Counted from the stretch's first letter, positions 52,255 through 61,284 are shown. The stretch: DNA of 64,000 bases from UBA1479 sp038109305 (GCA_038109305.1 JAYNIR010000002.1:124001-188000); one strand, 5' to 3'. Notes: a model not told the origin generated them from the letters alone. Translations and numbers: made by a program.

Positions 52255-53160
52255 TTACCGGGACCGAAGTTTCGGGTCCAACGTGTCACGGACGGCGTCG
52301 CCGAACAGGTTAAAGCCGAACACCGACAGCGAAATTGCCACACCGGGATAGATCGCAAGCCACGGCGCGGCTTCGAAATATTCCGACGCGTTGGTCAGCA
52401 TCAAGCCCCAGGCCGGGATCGGGTCCTGCACGCCGAGGCCGAGGAACGACAGCGACGCTTCGAGCAGGATCGCCTGACCGAGGAAGGTCGTCGCCATGAT
52501 CAGATACGGCGCCATGACGTTCGGCACCATATGGCGCAGGATGATCCGCATGTGTGAAAAGCCGAGCGCGCGGGCCGCGTCCACATAGGGGATTTCGCGG
52601 ATCGCAAGTGCATTTGACCGCACCACGCGGGCGCAGCGGGGCACAAACACCAGAATAATGGCGATCATCACGTTCTGAATGCCGGTGCCCAGGGTGGCGA
52701 CCACGGCCAGCGCCAGGATGATCAGCGGGAACGCCATGAACACGTCCAGAATGCGCTGCAGGATCAGGTCGACCACGCCGCTGAAATAGGCGGAGGCGAC
52801 ACCGATGACGAGACCGATGCTGGACCCCACGAGGGCGCAGACGAAGCCGACCAACAGCGCCGTGCGGGAGCCGTAGATCAACCGGGTAAGGATATCGCGG
52901 CCGAATTCGTCGGTGCCGAACAGATGGCCGTCCGTGCCCGGCGGGGCGAACATGGCTGCGAAATTCTCCTGCACCGGGTTGTAGGGGGAGATGTATTCGG
53001 CGAGGACCGCCGTCACCAGCATCACCACGACAATCCCGAGACCGAACGTGCCGAGTGGCTGTTTTCGGACCAGGTCGACGGATTTTTGCGCCAGCGACTT
53101 CTTCGGCGCAACCTCGTCAAACTGCATGACTGCTGGGATCGTAATCACGTCGGGGCTCAT
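52255..53160 (-). CDS. Dipeptide-type ABC transporter permease (DppC), first copy
   Basis: 301 residues, the DppC/OppC type with cytoplasmic N-terminus, six membrane segments and the EAA loop DAARALGFSHMRII. It lies 25 bases downstream of the dppB gene. Its C-terminal 124 residues are identical to those of the next gene. Either copy can form the heterodimeric pore with DppB. Confidence 0.93.
   Translation of the reverse strand: MSPDVITIPAVMQFDEVAPKKSLAQKSVDLVRKQPLGTFGLGIVVVMLVTAVLAEYISPYNPVQENFAAMFAPPGTDGHLFGTDEFGRDILTRLIYGSRTALLVGFVCALVGSSIGLVIGVASAYFSGVVDLILQRILDVFMAFPLIILALAVVATLGTGIQNVMIAIILVFVPRCARVVRSNALAIREIPYVDAARALGFSHMRIILRHMVPNVMAPYLIMATTFLGQAILLEASLSFLGLGVQDPIPAWGLMLTNASEYFEAAPWLAIYPGVAISLSVFGFNLFGDAVRDTLDPKLRSR
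52290..52608. repeat. Near-identical tract shared with 51341-51659 (dppC copy)
   Basis: The second member of the 319-base repeat pair within the tandem dppC genes; one mismatch (52336). See the partner entry. Confidence 0.9.
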
Positions 53161-53185
53161 GTCCGCGCCCTCCCATTAAAGGCCC

Positions 53186-54157
53186 TTACGAATAACGAAT
53201 GCGTGGATCCAACCAAGCGTAGGCGACGTCGACGATCAAGTTGGTCAACGCAAAGATCAAGACCACCAGCATGACCAGGTTCTGGGTCATGTTGAAGTCC
53301 TGGTTGCCGACCGATTCGACGAACAGTTTGCCGAGCCCGTTCAGGTTGAACACCTGTTCGGTCACGACTAGCCCGCCCATCAGGAACGCGAACTCCAGCG
53401 CGATGATGGTCACCACCGGCAACAATGCGTTTTTGAGCGCATGCCGGTTGATCACGACTTTTTCGATCATGCCTTTGGCGCGGGCGGTCCGGACATAATC
53501 CTCGCGCAGCACTTCGAGCATGGCTGAGCGCGTCATCCGCGTGGCCACCGCCGAATAGCGGTAACCGGTGGCGATGGCGGGCCAGATAAGCTGCGACAGG
53601 TTGTACATCGGGTCGACCCAAATCGGCCTGTAATCGATCGGCGGCATCCAGGGCTCACCGGTGAAATGCTGGGTCAGGATCAACAGACCCAGAATGATCA
53701 GCAGGCCGAGCCAGAACGACGGGATCGCGATCCCGGCAATGGCGAAGCCGCGCACGGCATAGTCCAGGCCGGTGTTCTGCTTAACCGCCGAAATAATGCC
53801 CAACGGAATGGAAATCACCGTCGCGACGAAGGTCGCCATGATCGCAACCTGAAGCGAAAGTTCGAAGCGGATTTCGATTTCGTGCAGCACCGGCGCGCCG
53901 GTCCACATGGAAACGCCCAAATCCCAGGTGAAGAACCCTGACACGAACGTCCAAAACTGCACCATCATTGGATCGTTGAGACCCAGGTTCTCCCGGCAGA
54001 TTTTGATGGCTTCCGGATCGGCATAAAGCCCGGCGCCGGCCAGACGGACTTCGCAAACGTCGCCCGGGACCAGTCGCAACAGGAAGAAAATCAGAATTGC
54101 CGCGCCGAACAGGGTCGGGAGCATAAGCAGAATACGTTTGAGGATGTATTTACCCAT
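53186..54157 (-). CDS. dppB: Dipeptide-type ABC transporter permease (DppB)
   Basis: 323 residues. It begins MGKYILKRILLMLPTLFGAAI, the usual DppB helix, and has a large periplasmic loop (residues about 30-95) containing ICRENLGLNDP, then five more helices and the EAA loop EDYVRTARAKGMIEKVVINRHALKNALLPVV. It makes the pore with a DppC subunit. It is 159 bases downstream of the binding-protein gene. Confidence 0.93.
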   Translation of the reverse strand: MGKYILKRILLMLPTLFGAAILIFFLLRLVPGDVCEVRLAGAGLYADPEAIKICRENLGLNDPMMVQFWTFVSGFFTWDLGVSMWTGAPVLHEIEIRFELSLQVAIMATFVATVISIPLGIISAVKQNTGLDYAVRGFAIAGIAIPSFWLGLLIILGLLILTQHFTGEPWMPPIDYRPIWVDPMYNLSQLIWPAIATGYRYSAVATRMTRSAMLEVLREDYVRTARAKGMIEKVVINRHALKNALLPVVTIIALEFAFLMGGLVVTEQVFNLNGLGKLFVESVGNQDFNMTQNLVMLVVLIFALTNLIVDVAYAWLDPRIRYS

Positions 54158-54235
54158 TTTCCGCCTCGAGAGTTTTCGTAAACAGTAAAGATTACAGAGA
54201 AAATTATCAAATTATCGAATTCACTCTAGGTTGCG

Positions 54236-54267
54236 CCCCGCTCGCCGCCTTGAGGCAACGAACGGGG
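54236..54267. other. Hairpin in the dppA-dppB spacer
   Basis: CCCCGCTCG (54236-54244) pairs with CGAACGGGG (54259-54267), with one mismatch. A second set, GTTGC...GCAAC, overlaps it. It lies in the otherwise AT-rich spacer after the binding-protein gene and has no T run, so it more likely shields the dppA mRNA end than stops transcription. Confidence 0.4.
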
Positions 54268-54316
54268 TCACAAACCTCTATTAACCGCGCCTAGATTGCT
54301 CCAGGCACCTGGTGGA

Positions 54317-55945
54317 TTACTTGTCGATCCAAACCTGATCCAGGTGCTGGTTCAGGTAGTGGCTCGGCGCGATCTTCCAGCCCTTCACATAGGAACGGTG
54401 CGGGTTGATCTTGTACCACCACAGCGTGATCATTTCGTGCGCTTGGTCGGACAGCGCCCGCTTTTCGTAAACGCGGATGATTTCGCGCTGCTTGGCCTCG
54501 CTCCCGGTCTGAAGCAGCGTGTTGTACAAGTCTTCCAATTCCTGGTCCTTGTAGTTGCCGTAGTTGTTGCCGGCGGAACCAAGGAATTTGGAGATGTCAG
54601 CGATCGGGTTAATGATCGACTGGCAGTTGAAGTCGATGGACACGTCGAAGTCTTTCTTCTTACGCAGGGTCGCGTAGAAGGGCGGCGACGGCTGAACGCG
54701 CTGTTTGACGTTCAGGCCAACCTGACGCCACTGGCCGATCAGCCAAGTGCCCACAACCTTATACGGCTGGTCGACGCCGCGGTTGTTGAATTCGAACGAC
54801 ATGCCCGATTTGCCGGCGGCCTTCAGAAGCTCCTTCGCCTTGGCGCGGTTGGCTTTGAGGTCGAGGCCATAGCCGTTCAGCTGCAGCAGTTCGGCTTTGG
54901 TCGCGGCCAGCGGGTGGTTAGGGAACACAACGCCGCCGACGGTTTTGACGATGGCGATGCGCGACAGGTGCTGCGAGCCGCCCCACCGGTCAATGGCCAA
55001 GGAAAGGGCCTGGCGGACACGCGGGTCCTGGAAGTCCTTCCGCTGCTGGTTCGGCGTCGCGAGAAGCACGCAGTTCCAGTCGGATTCCTGAACCGTGATG
55101 TCCTTGCCGAGCGCTTTGACGAGTTCGTCGCGCTGCGCCGGCGGGAAACCGCGGAATTCGATGGCCGCGCGGTCGCCGCGGATGGCCTGAACACGAACCG
55201 CCAGCTTCGGCGCGGAAATCGCTTTATAACCATCCAGATACGGTTTGCCTTTGTGGTGATACCCGTCGTAGCGGACGCCAGACACGTGCGAGCCCTTTAC
55301 GTGCTCTTTAAACTTGAAGGCGCCGGAGCCGTTCACGTTTGTTTTGTGCCAGGTGTAGCCCTTTTCATCCAAGTCCTTCTTCGAATAGACGAAGTTGAAG
55401 GGCATGGCGAGCGCGGGGATGAACGAACCCGTCGGGAACTTAAGCGTGATGATCAACGTTTCCGCGTCCGGCGCTTCGATCGACTTGACGGCCTTGAAGA
55501 ACGCCTTGCGCGCCGAGGGGATGCCCTTCGGCGGGAAAACGACCTTATCGAGCGTCGCCTTGACGTCGGCCGACGTTAGCGGCGTGCCGTCATGGAATTT
55601 TACGTCTTTGCGGATTTTGAATTTGAACACCGTACCGCCGTTTTCGCCCTTGGGCACGTCACCGACGCAAAGGTCGCAGACGAAGTCCGTGGCGGACGCC
55701 GGATTTTGGGGATTTTCGCGGATCAGCAGCGAATAGAACGGCCGGATCGGATGGATCATGCCGAACGTGCCTTCGATGTGCCCATCGTATGACGGAATCT
55801 TAGAGCCAACGACGAAGTTCAGAGTGCCACCCTTTTTGGGGGTCGCCATCTTCCCGTGCGCCGCAGCAAAGGCCGATCCGCTTGTGCTCATGGCAAGCCC
55901 AGCGCCCACCGCAAGAGCCAACGCGAAACGTGCGTATTTACTCAT
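54317..55945 (-). CDS. Peptide-type ABC transporter substrate-binding protein (DppA family)
   Basis: 542 residues of SBP_bac_5 type. A signal peptide ends near SGSAFA. The mature part has LNFVVGSKIPSYDGH, FKIRKDVKFHDGTPLTSADVKATLDKVV (the family hallmark), and DPRVRQALSLAIDRWGGS. It binds oligopeptides or other medium-sized solutes in the periplasm. Unusually, the gene sits in the middle of the operon, after the ATPase genes and before the permeases. Confidence 0.93.
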   Translation of the reverse strand: MSKYARFALALAVGAGLAMSTSGSAFAAAHGKMATPKKGGTLNFVVGSKIPSYDGHIEGTFGMIHPIRPFYSLLIRENPQNPASATDFVCDLCVGDVPKGENGGTVFKFKIRKDVKFHDGTPLTSADVKATLDKVVFPPKGIPSARKAFFKAVKSIEAPDAETLIITLKFPTGSFIPALAMPFNFVYSKKDLDEKGYTWHKTNVNGSGAFKFKEHVKGSHVSGVRYDGYHHKGKPYLDGYKAISAPKLAVRVQAIRGDRAAIEFRGFPPAQRDELVKALGKDITVQESDWNCVLLATPNQQRKDFQDPRVRQALSLAIDRWGGSQHLSRIAIVKTVGGVVFPNHPLAATKAELLQLNGYGLDLKANRAKAKELLKAAGKSGMSFEFNNRGVDQPYKVVGTWLIGQWRQVGLNVKQRVQPSPPFYATLRKKKDFDVSIDFNCQSIINPIADISKFLGSAGNNYGNYKDQELEDLYNTLLQTGSEAKQREIIRVYEKRALSDQAHEMITLWWYKINPHRSYVKGWKIAPSHYLNQHLDQVWIDK

Positions 55946-56030
55946 GTGAAGTCTCCTTACCCATGTTTGATTTTCGGGAGCAGTTAACGTCGCTCCCTGG
56001 TCTTTGTGTCCTCCCTTGGAAAGGGGGAGA

Positions 56031-57068
56031 TCACACTTCTGTGCAGGCCACCCAGTGGCCAGGCCTCACTTCTCTAAAGTCTGGTACAGATTTACTGCAA
56101 GAGTCCACAGCTATTGGACATCTCGGGTGAAAAACGCAGCCCGACGGCGGGTTAATCGGGCTCGGGATTTCGCCCTTAATCGTTTGATGTTCCCGCGTTT
56201 TTTCCAAATCCGGGTCGGGAATTGGCACCGCGTTCAACAACGCCTGCGAATAGGGATGCAGCGGATGGTCGAACAGTTCGTCGCAATCCGCCAATTCCAC
56301 CATATGCCCCAGGTACATGACCGCCACCCGGTGACAAATGTGGCGGACGACGGACAAGTCGTGGGAAATGAACAGATAGGTCAGTGAAAACTCATCACGC
56401 AGTTCTTCCAGTAGGTTGATGACCTGGGCCTGGATCGACACGTCGAGCGCCGAAACGGCCTCGTCGCAGATAATGAATTCCGGCTCCATCGCGAGCGCCC
56501 GGGCAATGCCGACGCGCTGACGCTGGCCACCCGACATTTCGTGCGGATAGCGGTCGGCAAAGTCCGGATGCAGGCCGCACCGGCCAAGCAGATAGGCGAT
56601 CCGTTCACGGCGTTTCGCCGGATCCGTAATGATCCCGTGGACGGCGAGCGGTTCCCCGATGATTTCGCCGATCTTCATGCGCGGGTTCAACGAACTGTAC
56701 GGATCCTGGAAAATCACCTGGATTTTCTTGCGGACGTCGACCAGTTGCGTGTTGTTCAACTGGACGATGTCTTTGCCGTCATAGATGATCTCGCCGGCCG
56801 TCGGGTCTTCAAGGCGCAGGATGCAGCGCCCGGTAGTCGTCTTGCCGCAGCCCGATTCTCCCACCAGACCCAGCGTCTCACCCTTGCGGATATAAAAGTC
56901 GACGCCGTCGACCGCTTTCACATCGGCGATCTTGCGCGGGACGATGACGCCCTCCGTAATCGGAAAGTGCATCTTCAATCCCTTGACCGTAATCAGAACC
57001 TCGTCGGAAACCGTCCCCCGGTGATGGGCGCCCGTCTCTTTCGCGGTAGTCGCTTGTCCTTCGCTCAT
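56031..57068 (-). CDS. dppF: Peptide ABC transporter ATP-binding protein (DppF/OppF)
   Basis: 345 residues from the ATG that overlaps the dppD stop (ATGA). Walker A is GESGCGKTTTGRCIL, the signature is MSGGQRQRVGIARAL, and Walker B FIICDEAVSALDVS. The C-terminal oligopeptide extension has cysteine-containing GCVFHPRCPIAVDSC. It pairs with DppD to power uptake. The long frame upstream of 57068 lies in dppD and is not used. Confidence 0.94.
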   Translation of the reverse strand: MSEGQATTAKETGAHHRGTVSDEVLITVKGLKMHFPITEGVIVPRKIADVKAVDGVDFYIRKGETLGLVGESGCGKTTTGRCILRLEDPTAGEIIYDGKDIVQLNNTQLVDVRKKIQVIFQDPYSSLNPRMKIGEIIGEPLAVHGIITDPAKRRERIAYLLGRCGLHPDFADRYPHEMSGGQRQRVGIARALAMEPEFIICDEAVSALDVSIQAQVINLLEELRDEFSLTYLFISHDLSVVRHICHRVAVMYLGHMVELADCDELFDHPLHPYSQALLNAVPIPDPDLEKTREHQTIKGEIPSPINPPSGCVFHPRCPIAVDSCSKSVPDFREVRPGHWVACTEV

Positions 57069-58060
57069 AGTTCGATCTCCGCAAGGCTTTCCTTGGACCG
57101 GTAGCACGCACTGTAATGGTTCTTACCCATTTCCTGGAGCGGCGGGAAGGACTCGGCGCACTTGTCGACAGCGAACTTGCACCGCGGGCGGAACGAACAT
57201 CCGCCGTCAAGCCTCGTCAAATCCGGCGGCTGTCCCTCGACCGGGTCAAGCTTCGCCTGCCGCGGACGGTCCATGCGCGGAACGGATTTAAGCAGCGCCA
57301 GCGTGTAGGGGTGGCGCGGCCGGTGATAAATATCGGAGGCATCGCCCGTTTCGACGATGCGGCCCGCGTACATGACGTTCACCCGGTCGGCATAACGCGC
57401 GACCACGCCCAGGTTGTGGGTGATGATGATCATCGCCACACCCATGTCGCGGGTCAGATTTTTCATCAGTTCCAGAATCTGCGCCTGGATGGTCACGTCG
57501 AGCGCCGTCGTAGGTTCGTCGGCGATGATCAACTTCGGCTCGCACGCCAAAGACATGGCGATCATCACGCGTTGACGCATGCCGCCCGAAAGATGGTGCG
57601 GAAACTGTTCGATCCGGCGCCGCGGTTCGTTGATCCCGACCATTTCCAGAAGCTTCACGGCCTTTTCCTTGGCCGCCTCTGCGGTCATGCCGGGAATGTG
57701 CGCCAGCATCGGCTCCGTCAACTGCATGCCGATGGACAGAACCGGGTTCAGCGACGTCATCGGTTCCTGGAAGATCATGGAAATTTCGCTGCCGCGGATC
57801 TCGCGGATTTCCTCTTCCGAACAGAAGGCGAGGTTCTTGCCCTGGAAGCGGATTTCGCCGCCGACGATTTCGCCGGGCGGGTTCGGAATAAGCCTGAGGA
57901 TGCTGAGCGCCGTCACCGATTTGCCAGAGCCCGACTCGCCCACTACCGCAACGGTCTCGCCGGCATTCACATCATACGAAACGCCGTCGACAGCCTTAAC
58001 CGTGCCCCCAGACGTGAAAAAATGCGTCTGGAGATTATCAATCTCGAGGAGTGCCCCCAC
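57065..58060 (-). CDS. dppD: Peptide ABC transporter ATP-binding protein (DppD/OppD)
   Basis: 331 residues. Walker A is GESGSGKSVTALSIL, the signature LSGGMRQRVMIAMSL, Walker B LIIADEPTTALDVT, and the C-terminal part has GGCSFRPRCKFAVDKC. It is the first gene of the dpp operon. Its upstream spacer, shared with the divergent CMD gene, contains an 18-base G run. Confidence 0.94.
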   Translation of the reverse strand: MGALLEIDNLQTHFFTSGGTVKAVDGVSYDVNAGETVAVVGESGSGKSVTALSILRLIPNPPGEIVGGEIRFQGKNLAFCSEEEIREIRGSEISMIFQEPMTSLNPVLSIGMQLTEPMLAHIPGMTAEAAKEKAVKLLEMVGINEPRRRIEQFPHHLSGGMRQRVMIAMSLACEPKLIIADEPTTALDVTIQAQILELMKNLTRDMGVAMIIITHNLGVVARYADRVNVMYAGRIVETGDASDIYHRPRHPYTLALLKSVPRMDRPRQAKLDPVEGQPPDLTRLDGGCSFRPRCKFAVDKCAESFPPLQEMGKNHYSACYRSKESLAEIEL

Positions 58061-58196
58061 TGGTTTGTTTCCTTCCCATTGTTCCGTGATGTAGCGGGCA
58101 ACGTTTTTATTCTTATTATCCCTGGGTTACGCGTGAAACGTATTAGCCGCCCCTTACATTGTCAACGGATACTCAGTCGACCGATTGCATGCAATT

Positions 58197-58221
58197 GGGG
58201 GGGGGGGGGGGGGGAGGGGGG
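58197..58221. repeat. Poly-G tract (18 G, A, 6 G)
   Basis: A run of 18 G (58197-58214), one A, then six G (58216-58221), lies between the divergent dppD and CMD genes, about 137 bases from the dppD start and 109 from the CMD start. Homopolymers this long slip during replication and can switch promoter strength in other bacteria. It could also be a sequencing or assembly artefact at a hard region. Confidence 0.85.
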
Positions 58222-58329
58222 AGTGGTGCATAATCGCCAACCACGATCAAGGTCAATGTGGTAAAGCGGCCACAAAAAGGGCCAAAACCCCGAAAATCGG
58301 GACAACATTTTCATGGAGACAGCCGAAAA

Positions 58330-58761
58330 ATGACCACCGACGCACAAGAATCCAAGATGTTCAAAATGGGCATGAAGTACCGCCGCGAAGTGCTGGGCGA
58401 CGCCTATGTCGACGCCTCGATCGGTAGAGCCGACGACTTTAACCGCGAGTTCCAGGAATTTGTCACCGGATACTGCTGGGGCGGCAGCTGGGGGCGCGGC
58501 ATTTTGTCCAAACGCGAACGGTCGATCCTGAATCTGGGCATGCTGGCGGCACTTAACCGGCCGCACGAATACAAGCTGCATTTCCGGGGCGCCATCAACA
58601 ACGGGCTTTCCGTCGCCGACTTGCGTGAAGTCTGCACCCAGATCGCCATCTATTGCGGCATTCCGGCGGGGATCGAGGCATTTCGCCTGGCCCGCGAAGT
58701 CTTCAACGATCAAGGCATCGACGTGTCGACGATCGCCGAAAAACACGACCTTCAAAATTAA
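58330..58761 (+). CDS. Carboxymuconolactone decarboxylase family protein
   Basis: 143 residues from the ATG at 58330. The CMD fold is shown by SKRERSILNLGMLAALNRPHEYKLHFRGAINNGLSVADLREVCTQIAIYCGIPAGIEAFRLAREVF. This matches the 4-carboxymuconolactone decarboxylase branch rather than AhpD, as there is no CxxC. It may decarboxylate a lactone in aromatic breakdown. It is 26 bases upstream of a hydroxyacid dehydrogenase gene on the same strand. Confidence 0.88.
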   Translation: MTTDAQESKMFKMGMKYRREVLGDAYVDASIGRADDFNREFQEFVTGYCWGGSWGRGILSKRERSILNLGMLAALNRPHEYKLHFRGAINNGLSVADLREVCTQIAIYCGIPAGIEAFRLAREVFNDQGIDVSTIAEKHDLQN

Positions 58762-58787
58762 ACACCCGGGGAAGGACGACTACGAAA

Positions 58788-59660
58788 ATGTCAGACAAAC
58801 GCACCTACGGTTTCATCGGGTTGGGCCAGATGGGCGGCCCCATGGCCGACAACATCGCCAAGGCCGGGCTGGAACTTCACGTCTTCGACGCCGCCGGCAC
58901 TAAGGGCCGCGCCCATGAAAAAGCCATCGCCCACGACAGCCTGGCCGGCGTGCTGGGCAACGCCGACACGGTGTTTTTCTCACTCCCCGACGGCAACATC
59001 TGCACCACCGTCGCCAGGGAAATCGTCCAGATCAACGACCGCAAGACGTCTGTCGTGGTCGATCTGTCGACCATCGGCACGCAGGCCGCGCAGGACATCG
59101 ATGTGATTTTGAAGGACGCGGGCATCAGCTATATCGACGCGCCCGTCTCCGGCGGGCGGCGGGGCGCCATCGCCGGGTCCATCGCGATCATGGCGGCGGG
59201 GCCGAAGGCGCTTTACGACGAACACGTGGACGCGTTCAAAACCTTCGCCAAAAACCCCTTCTATGTCGGCGAGGCGGCGGGCCAGGGCCAGGTAGTGAAG
59301 ATGCTGAACAACTACCTTTCCGCCATGGCCATGACCGCGTCGACGGAGGCCGTATTGTTCGGTCTGTCGCAGGGGCTCGAAATGAAAACGATCCTGGATG
59401 TCGTCAACGTCTCGACCGGCCGCAATACGGCGACGGAAGACAAATTCCCCAACCGGGTGATGACCGAAACCTATGACGCCGGATTTTTCGCCAAACTGCT
59501 GGCCAAGGACGTGCGCCTGTTCAAGGAAAACTCCACCCGCGCCGGCACGCCCAACCAGCTAGGCGTTCTGCTGTCCGGCATCTGGGACAAGTTCGCCGCC
59601 GAACAGCCCGACGCCGACCTGACGCGGATTTACGAATTCGTGCGCGACGGCAAGGCCTGA
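58788..59660 (+). CDS. NAD(P)-dependent 3-hydroxyisobutyrate dehydrogenase family protein
   Basis: 290 residues from the ATG at 58788. FIGLGQMGGPMADNIAKAG binds NAD(P), IDAPVSGGRRGAIAGSIAIMAAG is the substrate loop, and GQGQVVKMLNNYLSA carries the catalytic Lys. The family oxidises 3-hydroxyisobutyrate or reduces tartronate semialdehyde. With a hydroxypyruvate-isomerase-like gene at 34436, the second role is possible but unproven. A terminator follows. Confidence 0.9.
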   Translation: MSDKRTYGFIGLGQMGGPMADNIAKAGLELHVFDAAGTKGRAHEKAIAHDSLAGVLGNADTVFFSLPDGNICTTVAREIVQINDRKTSVVVDLSTIGTQAAQDIDVILKDAGISYIDAPVSGGRRGAIAGSIAIMAAGPKALYDEHVDAFKTFAKNPFYVGEAAGQGQVVKMLNNYLSAMAMTASTEAVLFGLSQGLEMKTILDVVNVSTGRNTATEDKFPNRVMTETYDAGFFAKLLAKDVRLFKENSTRAGTPNQLGVLLSGIWDKFAAEQPDADLTRIYEFVRDGKA

Positions 59661-59677
59661 CCGCCGGACACGAAAGT

Positions 59678-59715
59678 GGGGGCGGTCCCGGCGGGCCGCC
59701 CCCTCTTCTTTTTTC
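59678..59715 (+). terminator. Rho-independent terminator after the CMD operon
   Basis: GGGGGCGG (59678-59685) pairs with CCGCCCCC (59696-59703), with a ten-base loop, followed by TCTTCTTTTTT. It lies 18 bases after the stop of the dehydrogenase gene and before the convergent FMN oxidase gene. Confidence 0.85.
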
Positions 59716-59724
59716 GTTGGCCTC

Positions 59725-60834
59725 TTAATACCCTTCGTCAAGCAAGGGGAAGGCCGAGAATTGATGCGGCGGATAAGCCGGCGGTTCCTTGACGACGTAT
59801 TCCGGGCCCAGTTCGTCATAACCGTTGACGCCGCAGAGCATCAGCGCGATCTGAACTTCCTTCTCCAGAATATCCAGCATCCGTACGAGGCCGTCTTCGC
59901 CCGCCGCCGCGAGCGCCAGCGCCTGCATGCGGCCCATGCCGACGATGTCGGCGCCCAGGCACATGGCCTTGACGATGTCGGTGCCGCGCATGAAGCCGCC
60001 GTCGACCCAGATGGACGCCTTGTCGCCGACCGCATCCTTGACTTCCGGCATCATGTTGAGGCACCCGCGCCCGTGGTCCAACTGCCGGCCGCCGTGGTTC
60101 GAGACATAAACAACTTCGACCCCGTGTTCGACGGCCATCTTGGCGTCTTCGGCGGTGGCGATGCCCTTGATGATGATCGGCAGGTCGGAAAACTTTTTGA
60201 TCCTGTCGATGTCCTTCCAGGTGAATTGGGACTGGTTGACCTCACCTACTGCCGCGCGGCGGCCCGCCGTGATGAAGCGCTTGGACAAATCCCGTTCGCG
60301 CCGGGAATATGCATCCAGGTCGACGGTGAAGGCGAAGGCCTTATATCCGTTCGCTTCGGCCGCGCGTACCTTGTCGTCGACCCAGTTCTGATCACCGCGC
60401 ACGTAAAGCTGAAAAATCCGGCAGGCGTCCGGCGCCTGTTTGGCGACTTCCTCAATCCCCGGCTCGCACACGCTGGACAGCATATGCGCGACGCCGAATC
60501 GGCCGGCCGCCTTCGCCGCCGTGGCGCCGCCGCCCTTGGCGATCTGCTGCAACGACCCGATGGGCGCCAGGCAGACCGGCAGTTTCAGCCGCATGCCGAA
60601 CAAATCCGTGCCGGCATCCATCTTCGACACGTCGCGCATGACGCGCGGGCGCAGTGCATGGGTTTCGATCGCCATGCGGTTGCGCTTGACCGTGGTTTCG
60701 CTTTCCGCGCCGCCGAACACGTAGTCGTAGATATTTTTGTCGAGCTTTTCACGGGCCGCCTTGGCAAACTCATGCAACACCATGAATTCTTCGTTGATGT
60801 CGTCGGGCAGGTCGTAGGTCGTTTCCTTGGTCAT
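59725..60834 (-). CDS. FMN-dependent alpha-hydroxy-acid oxidizing protein
   Basis: 369 residues from the ATG at 60834 with GAGGACG upstream. The glycolate-oxidase/lactate-dehydrogenase barrel is shown by PVCLAPIGSLQQIAKGGGATAAKAAGRFGVAHMLSS, IIIKGIATAEDAKMAVEHG and the active-site block VVYVSNHGGRQLDHG with catalytic His and Arg. It oxidises an (S)-2-hydroxyacid such as lactate, glycolate or mandelate. It is divergent from the ABM monooxygenase gene, with a TTGTACACAA site between them. Confidence 0.92.
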   Translation of the reverse strand: MTKETTYDLPDDINEEFMVLHEFAKAAREKLDKNIYDYVFGGAESETTVKRNRMAIETHALRPRVMRDVSKMDAGTDLFGMRLKLPVCLAPIGSLQQIAKGGGATAAKAAGRFGVAHMLSSVCEPGIEEVAKQAPDACRIFQLYVRGDQNWVDDKVRAAEANGYKAFAFTVDLDAYSRRERDLSKRFITAGRRAAVGEVNQSQFTWKDIDRIKKFSDLPIIIKGIATAEDAKMAVEHGVEVVYVSNHGGRQLDHGRGCLNMMPEVKDAVGDKASIWVDGGFMRGTDIVKAMCLGADIVGMGRMQALALAAAGEDGLVRMLDILEKEVQIALMLCGVNGYDELGPEYVVKEPPAYPPHQFSAFPLLDEGY

Positions 60835-60916
60835 GTCGTCCTCTTGGCGGGCCGCGTCAGGGGATTTCGGGACGGGCCGGGATTTGGGCTTGTCTAGCGG
60901 CGCGCATATTGTGAGA

Positions 60917-60926
60917 TTGTACACAA
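60917..60926. promoter_or_regulatory. TTGTACACAA operator
   Basis: The core lies in AGATTGTACACAATCT, a 16-base palindrome broken only at the centre. It is in the spacer between the divergent FMN oxidase and ABM genes and matches the 9693 and 31886 sites in nine of ten core positions and in the preceding GATTG. A GntR/FCD-type regulator is likely. Confidence 0.6.
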
Positions 60927-60976
60927 TCTGTCACCCGCCAAATGCGGCATGCGCGATAATTTTAGGGAGAAATAAC

Positions 60977-61276
60977 ATGGCCGGAACCAAATTCGCCATC
61001 TTCGTCACCGTCAAATGCAAACCCGGCACGGGCAAGGACTTCATGCCGATCATCATGGAAAACGCCGTGGCCGCCCGCCGTGACGAGCCCAACTGCCATG
61101 AATTCCGCGTGATGACAGCCGAAGGCGACCCAGACACCTTCCATTTCTTCGAAATCTATACGGATGCCAGCTGGCTTGACGTTCACCGCGAACAGCCGCA
61201 TTTCAAAAAATATGTGGAAAAGGCGACGCCGATGATGGCGGAACGTGCGATCCAGCCGCTCACCGTACATATATAA
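60977..61276 (+). CDS. ABM-family quinol monooxygenase-like protein
   Basis: 99 residues of ferredoxin-like (antibiotic biosynthesis monooxygenase) fold: FAIFVTVKCKPGTGKDFMPII, EPNCHEFRVMTAEGDPDTFHFFEIYTDASWLDVHREQPHFKKYV. GGGAGAAATAAC precedes the ATG. YgiN-like members oxidise quinols without a cofactor; others degrade small aldehydes or heme. It is paired divergently with the FMN oxidase under a shared operator, so both may act on one substrate. Confidence 0.87.
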   Translation: MAGTKFAIFVTVKCKPGTGKDFMPIIMENAVAARRDEPNCHEFRVMTAEGDPDTFHFFEIYTDASWLDVHREQPHFKKYVEKATPMMAERAIQPLTVHI

Positions 61277-61284
61277 GTGACGGG

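Noticed and set aside
54522..54529. TTGTACAA as an operator
   Set aside because: It lies within the dppA-like coding sequence, is shorter than the other sites and is not near a start codon.
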